Shown: piece after piece, positions 35,150 to 47,600 of the stretch
How the letters are laid out: each line of letters starts with the position of its first letter
Numbering within the stretch: position 1 is the stretch's first letter
Assembly (NCBI GenBank): GCA_022925895.1
Contig: JAKSYS010000240.1
Span: 1-64,000 of the forward strand
Direction: 5' to 3'
Source of the DNA: Fragilaria crotonensis
Taxonomy: Eukaryota > Bacillariophyta > Fragilariophyceae > Fragilariales > Fragilariaceae
Length of the DNA: 64,000 bases
Notes under the pieces: model-generated
Databases searched by the model: none
Told to the model about the DNA's origin: nothing
Seen by the model: the letters and a program-made list of their open reading frames with translations, nothing else
Translations under genes and position numbers: made by a program

Positions 35150-36560
35150 GACAATTTTGGCGCCACAACACGCATCTGAGCATTTAGGAATAGCTGTTGG
35201 GCAATTGTCTATTCATGGATGGTTGTTTTCCAACTTGTCAGCCTATGTGGCTTGGAGTGCTTTTCAAGCCATTTGGGGGGCCGTAGGCTTATCTCTTTGA
35301 GGAACTCATGGAGCGGAGGATGGTGCGTGCAAGCATCTTATTGTTATGACTACAATCTGCGCTGATGCTGCAGAGCTCTTCTTGTTGAAAGCGTACAACG
35401 AGCAATGCACACTCGTGGATCGAGCTCTTATTTTGGGAAGTAGTAAAAATTATAAGTCCTACTGCTCGCAGTGATGAAGATACCATCAATCGAATTCGTC
35501 ATCGGATGCCAACGTTTAGGCTTGATCCAGTAGGATGCAAAAGGATTCTCCGATTGGAATTGCAAATCGCTGGTTTGCAATCCAGCTTCTTTGGGCGATT
35601 TGCTGGTTTGCAATCCAATCCAAAACTGTGCATGGAATTGATGCGCACGTCCAGAAAGTGGCAAAAGGGGTTGCATGACGTTGGAAAGTAAGCATCGACG
35701 ACGAAAGTAATGCAAGGTTGCATATCGTACAGGAGCTGCTGGCGTTAGGATCAAAATGGGTCGAGGGCAGTAGCACAGGCACTTTCAGCGGATCACTTCA
35801 TGGACGAGTGCCCGAATGTGGTTTGGTTGACACCCTTGTCTGTTGAGACGAAAAATTGGAAAAGTTGCAATGAGAGGGTCACGAAAAATGCTGCATCGTC
35901 TTGGTGAGTGCCCACTCATGTAATCCAGGCCAAGACACGTTTGAGATTAACATGCCTCGAAGTTGTATTGCGTCGATTGCACCTTGGCTGAAAAAATTGT
36001 GTCTTTAGGTACTCACAACAATTGCCAACGCGAAAGGCCTTTTCTTCCCAAATCCCACAACAACTCAGCAATTCAATCATATGAAGACTTTTTCTGAATG
36101 ATAATGATGCGGAAGAAAGTATGGACTGGAATCGTGAAAGATTGTGAGGCTCTGATGAATTCATGTTCATTGCATTGCATCCAAAAGGTTGGAAGGAACG
36201 GTAATCGTGGAAACCTCCTTCAATATGGTTACTGTCGTCTCTGCTATTGCCGACGACCCATTTGGGTGAAATGGTTACCGTGTTTATGAGACTCAGTATG
36301 GACGGTCCCAAGATGCTGCAACTTTGGCAATCAATCGATTCTGTCAAAGATATCTTGCATGGCATGGCAGTGTAAATATCGATACAGTCTGTGACAATCT
36401 CAACCCTTGTGTGCATTCCGTGTGTGACAGTACCGGAGGAAAAGGTGGAGGTGGACAGTCTCACACTGTACGTTGACGCGTCAACTTGGCACACACACAC
36501 ACCGCTGTTTGTTCACAGTTATTGACTCTTGAGACTGTTTGTTGACTTGTTGACGGTCAC
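35150..36560 (+). pseudogene. Decayed C-terminal tail of ANK-G locus
   Basis: Starts DNFGATTRI after the stop. The EEEWQQDD segment is missing, but CADAAELFLLKAYNEQCTLV (about 35355-35420) is present. From 35490 the sequence follows the same DNA-level pattern as tails D and I, including an imperfect repeat of CAAATCGCTGG and GCGATTTGCTGG near 35560-35610. It reaches the TATA block at 36561. The site equivalent to the LINE relic's insertion point is empty here. Confidence 0.6.
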
Positions 36561-36567
36561 TATAAAA
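36561..36567 (+). promoter_or_regulatory. TATA-box-like element
   Basis: TATAAAA lies in the same conserved block as at 7154. With the DNA transposon subtracted it lies about 730 bp upstream of ANK-H. Confidence 0.4.
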
Positions 36568-36806
36568 TGCATGGATCGTTGGCGTTCGTCAAACAGTTGT
36601 GGCGTGTTGGCATCAGGGACATGGTCATCTGTATGTCATGCACATGTTTAATCTCCCGGTACCAGGGTATAGAAGTTGTCGGGTGATCGTTTTTCTGGAG
36701 TTGTATTGGCATCGATTGACAGGTATTTGAACGTTTGTGGAGCGTGTCGTAGAGTACCGGTAGCAAGGTCTGGCGCGTTCCGTGTTCCGTCCCTTCGATC
36801 GAGCTA

Positions 36807-36854
36807 TGGCAGGTTTCATCGTCAAAACTCCTAGGCTAGGCCTTGGTACAAAAT
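36807..36854 (+). repeat. Left terminal inverted repeat
   Basis: 48 bp from TGGCAGGTTTCATCGTC to GGTACAAAAT; about 80% identical to the reverse complement of 40314-40361, identical over the outer 12 bp and the inner GGTACAAAAT. Confidence 0.9.
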
Positions 36855-36915
36855 GTACGCGTAGCCAATAGAAATCGAGGGTTCATGTATGAATCTTTTT
36901 GTTTTCTCGCGTTAA

Positions 36916-39900
36916 ATGCGGGAGTTCCACAATGAGATTGCATGCCGCTGTTTGCAACATTTGCACTCCTTACAGACTGACTCACCCCAACAGTTGTCTT
37001 CATTATCTCCTCAATTTTTGAACAAACTGAGTGAGTCAGTCTGCAATGGCCGACAGTGGTGGGATCAATGCCATAATTGTGAAGGCTGTCATGTTACTTT
37101 TTCCGACAGTCTGTACAAACCGAGACTGTCCAATTGTTGGCCTGCGCAACTTGGGCTGAAGTCTTGACCAAATCGGGTCACATTGACCCTGCCATTATGC
37201 AGAGTATTGATGCTCGAAAGTTTAACACCGCGATGTCGAAATCAAGTTTGTTTGGTGAGTCGATGACCCACTTTGATGGTACAAATCAATGTGGTATGTT
37301 CCGAGTCAGCTTTCAGCGTCAATTTTATTACTACTATGCGCAAAACAAGACAAGTTGCATATCCCGTGCCTTTGAATAATGCATGGAAGGAGAAGGTTCT
37401 TGAGGTGGCAGCAAACGTTCTTGTGATACCATCAACCAGGGCGAGACCGGAAGTGGCAGCAAGTCCGCCAATAAGTGGTGCAACAACAACTGCAGATAAT
37501 GTTGGTATGACACTCGATGAGCCTGAGGTTGATTCTGTTGATCCCGATAGCAGTGACACACTTGAGGAATCCCCATGCAAGAGACAGAGGCTTCATGACA
37601 TGTCGGCATATTGGCCAAGAAGCCCGGAGGCATACCATCTGTTTCGGCCTCGCGGCTTCAACAACAGGGGGAGTTCTACTCCTATTGATGCAGAGACTCC
37701 ACAAGAGGCGCTGAAACGTCGTATTCTACTTTTGCAATCTGTCCACAGCCACGAAGATAATTGGAGGAATGTTGTTGTTGGCAGAGATGCCGACAACTTT
37801 TGCACAAGAACCGAAATTGCCAACATCCGACAAAGAGCAACGTTCTTATGCTGTGCGTATCAAAATGCACTTGAAAAAATGAATCAGTGGACGGGAAGAT
37901 TGTTGCAGGGAGGCGTGCAAACAATTGAACAGCCTTGAATGACCCAAGCAACATTCTACAAGACTGTTAGCGAGTGGAATGGTGTTTTTCGACGCTTGGA
38001 AGCATTCCCGCATCCAAACCCATACGTACAGTGTGGCAAGCGACCACCCGAGACTTCTTGAGATTTTCCCCGATGCAAAGGAGCAGATTGTTGCCTACAG
38101 CATCAAAAATCTAGCGACTTTAACAATAGAAGGCGTACATGACTTCATTGTTAGCACTTTGATTCCTCGGCTTGCAGGAGTGTGGAAGATGGAGGTAGCG
38201 ACTGCAGGAATCAGCTCCGATTGTAGCAATGTAGAAGTCGATGACGACAGTGATTGTGCTGATGCTCCTAAAACTTCAACTAGTAATGACGATGATCAAG
38301 AGGAACTGATCGTATCGTTTCTAAAGGCTCATGGACTTGAATCAATGAGCTTTACTACAGCTTGGCGGTGGATGAGGTTGCTCGGTTCAAGTATGACACC
38401 CGCAAGAAGAGCTTTTATGTTGATGGCCATGAGCGCGAGGACGTTGTCAAGACTCGAAATGAATTCTGTAAGCGGTATCTTACAGAATTGGAGCCCTATT
38501 GTAAGCGATGGGTGCAGGTGTCTAAGAGTGAAGCGGTAACAATGAAAGGCTTAGACATCGAGTTAGGGCATCACTACTTTGACATCATCAATAACAAGGA
38601 GATGCTCGAGTTTCATATCGATTACTGGGAACGAAGCAAGGCTCCTCTTCCTCCGATACCAATCACCCCAACAACCAGCATACGAGTGTCATCCAGAGCC
38701 AAGCCAATCATTATCGTGGGGCAAGACGAAAGCGTCTTTGCTCAATACTTGCTTGGTTCCAAGACATGGATTGGACCCGCAGGGCAGCGCCCTCTTCTGC
38801 CAAAGTCGGAAGGTGATGGCTATATGCTCTCTGCATTTGTAAGTCGAGAGTTTGGCTTTGGAAGAGAACTGACAGAGGCAGAGTTAGTAAAGATCAATGC
38901 CGACAGGCGTGGGGTTGGAAGAACTTACATCGACACACAAGCAGCACTCGAAATCTATGGAACCACAACCAAACAAGTCTTCACAGAATCGCCGTTGGTG
39001 CGTTACCTTTACATCGGAGCAAACAATGAAGGATACTGGAACAGTTTCCATATGAGCATTCAATTTGAGGACGTGGTGGACTGCCTACAAGTTCTTCACC
39101 CAGATTATGATTTTTTTTTGTTCGATCACAGCCAAGGCCATGCTCGCAAACGAGATGGAGCCTTGAGTGCTCTAAACATGTCTAAAGGGTACGGTGGAGC
39201 ACAATCGCAGATGAGAGACACAGTCATTGTTCAAGAAGAGGGATATCTGGGTCCGTACTCACCTGTATTGAAAGTTGGCGACACACAGAGTCTGATATAC
39301 CATGGAACAGATTCCGGTCCATGGTACTTGACACTTGATCAAAAGGAAGCGCAACGTTACGACCGACCAACAGGAAGAAGCAAAGTCTTTGAGCGCTCAA
39401 AGAAGCAGCTGCATGCTTGCCTGAATGAAAAGGGGGTCGTACTTCAACAGCAACGTGGATATACAAAAAAAGATCTTCAAGAGTTTGCACGAAAGAATGG
39501 GATAGCCGTCACCGAGCAAAGGGACGTCATAAATCCTGGATGGCAAGACAAACCAAAAGGTCTACTTCAAGTTCTTTGGGAAAGAGGATTGATCAAGAGT
39601 GACGAGTTAGACAAATACACAGTTGATGGGAGAAAGGATGCAATTACTGGCAAGGTAGACTTACAATTCTCGCTTCGTCATATCCTGGCAAATTGCCGAG
39701 ACTTCAAGGAGGAAGAAACGGCACTGCAACACTTGGGAAGGCAACTCGGGAGTAACCGTGTTGCTGACGCCCAAGTTCCATGCCGAGCTTGCTGGAGAAG
39801 GTGTCGAGTACAGCTGGGCTCATGCAAAGGCTTATTACCGACGTCTACCATTATCAAGGAAACGTGGCCGCGACAACTTCAAGCAGCTCGTAAAAGACTG

Positions 39901-40222
39901 CACATCTCCTACAAAAGTACTGACAAGGGTTAGAATTGCGAAGTTTGCATCAAGAGCCAGAGCATATATATGCACTTACTTCTATATTGAACAAAAGAAC
40001 CAGCAAAACATAGCAGCTGACACCGCCATCACTGTCGATGAGAATTTGACATCCGACACCGCTCTTTCTGGAGCTCCGGAGAAACAAATGCTTCTGGACT
40101 TGCCTGAGATCGAGAAGGTGAAAAAAAACTTCAAGGGACACAGGTGTGTCCTTGACTTTGATCTAGGCTTCGTCAATTCTGAATTGAAGCAAGCAACAGG
40201 GAAGAGGGATGATGAAACGTAA
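36916..40222 (+). pseudogene. DDE transposase, broken
   Basis: Coding pieces change frame several times. An N-terminal Cys-rich part (about 36916-37160) contains CHNCEGC; a spacer follows (37273-37938); then PYVQCGKRPPE and EIFPDAKEQIVAYSIKNLAT (to about 38350); then the core. The signature YVDGHEREDVV (about 38415-38450) precedes QDESVF (Asp at 38725), LFDHSQGHA (Asp at 39124) and FHAELAGEGVEYSWAHAK (Glu at 39806), a plausible catalytic triad. At least four frameshifts or splice-like jumps occur, including near 38040, 38380 and 39770. YVDGHE-type transposases are, to my knowledge, found in fungi and protists. The pieces are clearly one gene; inactivity is likely. Confidence 0.8.
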
Positions 40223-40313
40223 ATCAGAATTGTGCGATACGCATGTGGAGTGAATTCTTATGGCAGAAAAGATTTCCTGTAATCTTACTCTGGAAATTTG
40301 TATGTCGTCGTAG

Positions 40314-40361
40314 ATTTTGTACCAAGCCCTACCTTAGGAGGGTTTGAGGTGAAACCTGCCA
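40314..40361 (-). repeat. Right terminal inverted repeat
   Basis: Reverse complement reads TGGCAGGTTTCACCTCAAAC and ends GGTACAAAAT, pairing with the left repeat. Confidence 0.9.
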
Positions 40362-40363
40362 TA

Positions 40364-40846
40364 CCTGGTACTGTAGCTGGTATGATACTATGGTCTGAAT
40401 AGTAGAGCCAGTATAGAACTACTACAGTCACACACCCATAGCAAGAATAATACAACACGACCAACACATCTCGACAACAGCAGATGCGGGACGAAGCAGG
40501 ACTAATTGGATGAGGAACTTTTAGATTTTGAAGTGACATGACACATGAAACTACTCTTCGATAGAGGATGGATGTTGTGCAACATGTGTATTCATACTTG
40601 CAGAAGTTTGAAGCATGCTTGGAGTATAGAATTTGCATGTGAACAGCGTCTTTGGTGGTGTTGTACTGGTTGAGATTTTCAGGGGAACTGCGAACACGAC
40701 TTGCGACTGTACGAAGGAACCCATACTTCCACACACGAGGAGGAGACTCTATGTGCACCAAAAGCCTCACGCAAACATAAAAGAGAGTTGAATCCGAAAC
40801 ACAAGGTCACAAGGAAGCCTTGATACGCCAGTAAATAAGAGGAGAT
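40364..40846 (+). other. Upstream block of ANK-H
   Basis: Continuation of the block interrupted by the DNA transposon; near-identical to 7410-7635 upstream of ANK-B up to about 40608. It even contains the ANK-B start (ATGAAACTACTCTTCGATAG at about 40544), but here the frame stops after about 22 codons. The remaining 240 bp up to ANK-H are unique. Confidence 0.55.
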
Positions 40847-41440
40847 ATGAGTCTTGATTTACAATTGATTCAGAATATACGAGATGGGAATCTTGACACG
40901 GTTCGTGAACTCTTGCAAAAAGGCGCCAATGTGAATGCTCAAAGTCATGACGTCCATGGCAACGACACGACGGCTCTCCTCGTGGCAAGCACAAGTGGTC
41001 ATTTGGAAATGGTTCCTGTCTTGTTGAAACATGGCCAAGGTGTGAATGTCAATATCAGGAGTATGATGAATGGTGACACGGCTCTTATTGTGGCAAGCGA
41101 GCAGGGCCATTTGGAGGTAGTTCGTGCAGTATTAAATGACGAAGGGGTGAATGTGAATATTGAGAATAGTCGACGCAGTACCGCTCTCCTTTTGGCAAGT
41201 CAGCTCGGACATCTACAAGTGGTTCGTGCATTGTTGAATCACAAAGCGGTGGTGAATATTAACACCAGCAATAATCATGAGAATACGGCTCTCATTTTGG
41301 CAAGCGGTAGTGGCCATGTGGAAGTGGTTCGTGCGTTATTGAATCACGAGGCTGTGGATGCCAATATCAGGAGTATTTATGGCAACTCAGCTCTCATGTG
41401 TGCCAGCGAAAGGGGCCACTTGGAAGTGGTTCGTGCTTTA
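40847..41440 (+). pseudogene. ANK-H, 5' part, split by a LINE
   Basis: Starts MSLDLQLIQNIRDGNLDTVR, the family cap, and runs through about five ankyrin repeats to GHLEVVRAL. At 41440 the host sequence stops and the LINE begins. Its target duplication GGTTCGTGCTTTA (41428-41440) is repeated at 50709-50721, after which the ankyrin coding resumes in the same frame. The uninterrupted gene would have had 411 codons. Transcribed as it stands, the frame runs 123 bp into the LINE and stops at 41563. Confidence 0.9.
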
Positions 41441-41534
41441 CACAATTTCTCATTTAGTTTTTTCGCACATACGTTCTGCCCGTCGACCGTATTGCGTACG
41501 CTTAATAGGAAGTTGTTGCGTGAAAAAACCCACC

Positions 41535-44500
41535 ATGACCATGCCAAACGGAGCGGCTTCTGACCCCCCGTTAGCCTTTCCCGATGGCTGGGATTCCAAG
41601 CCGTCTCCATATGGTTTCCATTGTGACAAGTGGATCGATCAACCAACGACAAACGGACCAGATTGGTTCTCTTCGGAGGAAAGAGCTCGACGTGAGGCGA
41701 ACGCATACGCTTATCGTCAGACAGGTACCAAAGAGAATTGGAGTCGTTACATCTCTCTTGGCTATTTTGTTTTTGAAGATTGTTTCGAATGCGATAAGAT
41801 TTGGGCGGAAATGGAGAGAGATCCCCTCCAAGTTCATCGTTCGATCTGGTATAATTTCACGTTTTATGTTGACCAAGAAATGGATATTCCTTCTCAGTTG
41901 AATATGTGGGCAATGAACGTTTCTCGAGCATACCTTTCGCATTATGATCCCACCACCCTTCATAATACGGATACGTTGGCCTACTCATGGAAGACAATGC
42001 CCTTCATGATGACACCCATGGAAGTTGATGACCAAGCTGATTGGATCCCAGTGACGAATCGTCGACGTTCTAAAAGCGCCCCTAAATCTCCACCTCCAGA
42101 AGAGCTTCCGAAAGCCGATGATCCCAATCTCGAGGTCGCCCCGGTTCTTCCTACGGAAAATAGAGGAAATCGCAAGATGATAGACAAAACAAGTTTCCTT
42201 CCATTAAAAACTCGTGCCCAACCAAAAACTTGGTCTCAAGGATTGCCACCAGTTACAACTGTGTTGGAAGACGACGAAGAAAGTGACGGAGAACAGCAGC
42301 CACCAATCGATGATCCGGAAGTCACTGTCTTCTCTCGGGGAACTTCGAAAGAACAGTCTAGGGTCGTCCCACATAAAAATGTTGCAATGAATGACGGAAC
42401 CCATAGAGTGACGGTTAAGTGGAGTCCCTCTGAGAATCCTTATACCTATGAGAGCGATAAGAAGAAACTCAACGACAGCATCCATGAGCTACTTTGCACT
42501 ATGATTCCACCAGAAATCGGAACCCTCTACCGTTGGGAAAGTGAAGATCTCGTAATGTCAAACTCTGCTCAAAACATGACATCTTCAGAGCTCCGCGACT
42601 TCATCTCACCAGCAATCACATTTCTTCATGCGCAACACCGGATTGTCTTCGGCATTAGGATTGGTTTTGGCACTACACCAACTCAGTGGCTGCGCACAGA
42701 TGCAATGAAAACGCTTTTTAAATCAAAGCAGATTGAAGTATCTGTTTCCAACTCAAAAAGCACAAGCGGGAAGATGGTTACAGCAGGATACGTGTTGCTC
42801 AAAGCCCCGAATACTACTCAACTCTCTTGGTACACGCAATTCTTGCGCAGCGTCCTCCCAGACACAGCGCCATATTTCGATGTTGTACGATTTAAAAAGA
42901 CCCCAATGGATCAATTGATTCCCCATCTCCGGATTCAATGCGGAGAAAAGCACGTAACACCTCTTTGCCAAGCGCTGCTTCCGGTTCTAACTGGTCGCGG
43001 AAGTGCGTTATTCTTACCCCGTTACGCTTTGGGCACCATGACAGACGATAAAATCAAAAGCCACTTTCAATTTCATGAAAAATGGGCCCGATCGCTCAAG
43101 GCAATCACTATGTCTCCACAAGTTAACCATTTGGATCAACAGAGAACTGAATATAACGAAGATGGTACCACAGTTGAGCGATCTACTCGGGAATGGATGT
43201 CCACCATTCTGGCACCCGATAAGGCATCTCCCGCATTGTGCGATGTCGTGAACGGACTTCCAGATCACAAAGCATATCTTCTTGTTCCAAGTCATTATCA
43301 CGCATTCGTTCAACAGGCATGGAGGAATTACAAATCTCGCTTGTATCCCCTAACCATCGAGAAGCACGATTTCGAGACACGTTGCCGGGACTACCTGATG
43401 TTATCCACATTCAAGCGGAAATCAAGTCCCAAGTATCATTTCTTGAACAACTTTCCGGGGCGTCAGTGTGGCAACAAGATGGCTTACCAGCAGATCATCA
43501 GGAAGTTACCAAGGGCACTTTACACAACGAGGATCAGCCTCCTAATGACCAACAATTACTGGCGCGTCGTTCCGCATGGCCGACCCCAGCAGAAGGAATT
43601 CGTCAATCAACAAGTCGCAACCGAAAAGAAAGTTCCAAAGGCCGGACTCAACAACACCAGATTGAAGTTTTCCAGAGCACAGGAGGCGGCACTTCCTTAG
43701 GTTCTGACGATGATCGAAGCACCGCATCCACCCGTTCGCTTACTAATGGTTCCAGATTTTCTACACCGGATACTAGATTCCAAGACCTCGAGAGATCGAT
43801 GCAACAAAAGTTACTGGAGTTAGAAATGTCAGGGAAGAAATCCTCCGATCGTCTCCTGTCTATGGAGCATCAATTTAGTCGGATCGAAGACCTAGACAAG
43901 AAAGTTGCCGCTGTTAACGATAAATTGGACCGCGCGGCAGTACAGATGGATGAATCACATATGACGCAGCAACGCATCCAGAACGACATGGAAGGGATTA
44001 AAATTCAAACGGCAGCGCAATTCGAGGAAATAAATCAACGTTTATTGTCCAACATGGAGAGTCAACACAAGATGTCAACTACAATGTTAGATTTACGAGA
44101 ACATTTTGAGAAGATGTCTAAATTTTTGGAGAATTTGGCTACAAAAATGGAAGTCGATCGGAAGAACGCAGTCAATACAACGATGCAGGAGAATTATGCT
44201 CGTGCTACTTCATCGGATACTCGCGATTTAAAGTCCCACGACTCACACTCAATGAGCAGTGCCAGTACAGGTTCATCCAGGTCCAAAGCTTCAGTTCAAT
44301 CCAATGCATCATCATCAGTGTATTGTTCCCCAGAGAAGAAAAAACAGCGATCCCAACGTAAAGAGGATATCAAACCACAGCACACGTTTGATGACGCTGA
44401 GAATTTTTTCAAAGAGTCGAACGACTGTCATAGCCCGAGCTATATGGATGTTTGTACAAACTTAGACGAAGCTTTTAGCCATCAGCAAGATTCTCATGGT

Positions 44501-44635
44501 CCCTCAGAAGTCGAGCAAACTCTTCTTACGTCAAGTGTTAGGCCGACGAGTCTATCAAATACTCTACCATCTACGGCTCCTCTAGATCCACAATACAAAA
44601 TTTCTACGGATCTAGATGGGGCGGAGTGTTTATGA
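41535..44635 (+). pseudogene. LINE ORF1 with one frameshift
   Basis: Starts ATGACCATGCC in context CCCACCATG, 94 bp from the element's end, and would encode about 1033 residues. The N-terminal 600 residues form a domain shared with the other LINE (ISLGYF near residue 70, then VSNSKSTSGKMVTAGYVLL and FDVVRFKKTPMDQLI). An acidic/Pro-rich linker contains DWIPVTNRRRSKSAP. The C-terminal part has a Gln-rich coiled coil (about 43780-44170) and Ser-rich basic tail. A single missing base near 43350, before NHREARFRDTLPG, shifts the frame; the first frame stops at 43700. No zinc knuckles are seen. ORF1 proteins of this kind bind the element RNA; that role is inferred. Confidence 0.85.
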
Positions 44636-47600
44636 GTATTCCAGTTGGAAGCCTAGTGTCCTTCGACGAGTCCAACACACTTGCAACTGCAGTCGATTCT
44701 ATGTCCGCATTGGCTCAGGCACAAGCGCAATGGAAAAACCTGTTTAGTAGCAGTTCTACACATTCCAACGAAACGCAGTATATCATTCCGGATCGTGAAC
44801 CTAGCTTACTAACGCGGAAGAATCAACAGGAGAACGTGCCATGGGGAGACATCTTAGCGGAAAAACCGGTAAATACAACACGAGTTTATGTTCAAAACGT
44901 GAATGGGCTTTCATTCGATAGCCGTGGAGGGCAACTCAACGATGTTTGTAAAGTTATACAAGAAACTCAGGTGGACATTTTCTGCGGTCAAGAACACAAT
45001 CTCGACGTCACACAAATGAATGTTAGGAGTGTATTATATGACACTATTCGGCAGTATTGGGAAAGGACTAAATTCATTGCAGGTACGACGCCAATCCCTT
45101 TTCGACGTCGTATAAACCAGGAGGCACATTCTTATTGACAACTGGATGCCTTGCTGGTCGCATCGTTAACCAAGTGCAAGATAGATGGGGAAGATGGGTC
45201 ATTCAAGAATTCTCAGGCAGGTCCGGAATCAAAGTTGTTATTGTGTCAGCATATCAACCAGTCGATAAGAGAGGACATGAAGGGACGCTAACAGTGTCAA
45301 GTCAGCATCGAAGTCTCCTCTTGCAATCTCAAGATCCTGTTCCCAACCCCGATCTGCTTTCAGGCGAGATCTATTGCTAGCATTGCGGTCTTATCAACGA
45401 GCGGGGTCCGATATCTTGCTGGTCGGTGATTTTAACGAAGCATTCGGCACAGATGCTGATGGTCTGAGCTTTATCGCAGGCGAATTACAGCTGATTAATT
45501 TGAGCTCCTCTCGTCATTCATCCCATGTTCCAGCGACATACTCCAGAGGATCAAAGTGTTTAGATTATGCCTTAGGAAGCCCTCGTCTTGGAGCAGCATT
45601 AATCGCGATGGGATATGAAGCATTTAATGTCAGGTTATCATCCGATCACCGAGGATTTTTCATCGATTTTGATACGGATAAATTGTTCGGAAGTCCAACT
45701 CCAAACCTCGCGTCTCCTAACAGACGAATGCTTAAAGCAAACAATATACATCAGGTTACCGCATATATCGACACTATGTATGAATTTTTGTTGGCCCATA
45801 ATGCATTTCAAAGAGGAGGAGATTAACGTATCCCGGCAATCGGCACCAATTTGCAGAGCGACTGGACCGAGATGTTTTAGCGGCCGGTTTGGCGGCAGAA
45901 GAAAAATCCCTCAGTTCGGCGCGCCGGCATGGTCTCTGGAATTGTCACGAGCAAGGCAACGAGTTCAATATTTGAGGAAATGTTTATCAGCTTTTCGAAC
46001 CCATCTGGATCACGCAGGGATTATCCAGGAGTATATTATGATGTTTCCGGAAGACGAAGTCCCAACACATCAACGCCACTGTTCTCGGTTACTTCGGTCG
46101 GCAAATAGCAATATCCGTCTTCTGGTTAAACAAAGTTTTAATACTCGCGGAGCAGAACGTCAGCAGCGAATTCAAGAATTGGAAACATCAAAACGCTTCT
46201 GACAGAGAAACTGCCCAACGATTGCGTCGATTGCAAAAGGCCGAAGATATCAAAGCCGTGACAAATAAGCTGCGGAACGTCAGAGGGAAAATCATAGTAG
46301 TGGGGTAGTTCGGTTAGAAATTCCGTTACATTCTGGAGATGATCCGAAAGCTTGTACTCAATGGCAACAAATCGAAGTTCCCACGGAGATTGTTCGTCTT
46401 CTTCAAGAACGGAACAGACTTCATTTCGGACAAGCGCACGGGACTCCATTCACAGTCTCCCCATTGGCCGATTTGCTGGGGTATACTGGTTTCGGGAGGC
46501 CCAGCAACAACTTTTAAGGCACGTTCGACACTACAGGTTACGATGAGAACGTTCAATTGCTTCTCAATCACCTTCGGTATGCTCACAAGGCGGTTGAAGA
46601 AAACATCCGACCAACTATCGATGACGGCGATTTTTGCGCCAAACTGCGTTTATGGTCTGAATCTACTACAACATCTCCTTCAGGCATGCATCTGGACATT
46701 ATAAAACGCTTATCGCACGGCATTCCTATTCGTCGGATGTATCAGATGAAGAGTTGGAACCAGAGTTTAAAGAGAGACGTGACGAACTGAATTTTCGACA
46801 ACAGGCAATACGCCAATTGCGGCTAGATCTCCTGAATTATGCGTTGGAGAGAGGTTATTCATTTCAGCGATGGCAAAAGTGATCAACACCATCCTTTTAA
46901 GGATTCAGATAACGTTCGCTTGCATCGCACCAGGGTTATCCATATCTATGAGGCGGATTTCAATTTGTTCCTCGGAATTAAGTGGAGAGCAGCTATGCAC
47001 CAGGCGGAAGATTTACGAATTCTGAATGAAGGACAATTTGGGTCTCGACCGTATCGAAATGCAACGGAGCCTGTGTTTATTGAAGAGCTACAACTTGAAA
47101 TCTCAAGGGCTACTCGCAAACCTTTGGTCCTCACGAATTACGATGCAACTGCATGTTACGATCGGATCATTCCTAATCTAGGGATGACGGTTAGTCAAAA
47201 ATATGGAGTTCCTGCACCAGTCACTGTGAGTAACGCTTCGACCTTGGAAAAGACAGAATTTCATGTGAGGACCGATCTTGGAATATCCCCGACCAGCTAT
47301 CATCACGAAGAGTCTTTTCCAATCTACGGTACAGGCCAGGGAAGTGCTAATTCCCCCGCAATCTGGTGTTTTCTTTCCAGTACGTTGTTCGATTGCTACG
47401 ATACTCAAGCATCGGAAGCGATGTATTGGGATACATGTGGCAGTGTAACCGCGCGATTGGGTATGATTGGTTTCGTAGACGATTGTAACGGACAAACTAA
47501 TGCATTTCGAAGTGACGGATCTAGCGAGACCGTTAAACAAGTGGTCTCGCAAGCTCAAGATAACGCTCAATGTTGGACCGATTTATTGCACGCAAGTGGT

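Larger units (their letters stand above)
36807..40361 (+). mobile_element. Tc1/IS630-like DNA transposon, decayed
   Basis: A 3555-bp element with imperfect 48-bp terminal inverted repeats (TGGCAGGTTTCA...GGTACAAAAT) and a TA target duplication (36805-36806 and 40362-40363). The paralogous block at 7373-7420 runs through this point uninterrupted. It encodes a single transposase in the + direction, now broken. TA duplication and a D, D, E arrangement place it in or near the IS630-Tc1-mariner superfamily; the exact family is not certain. Confidence 0.85.
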
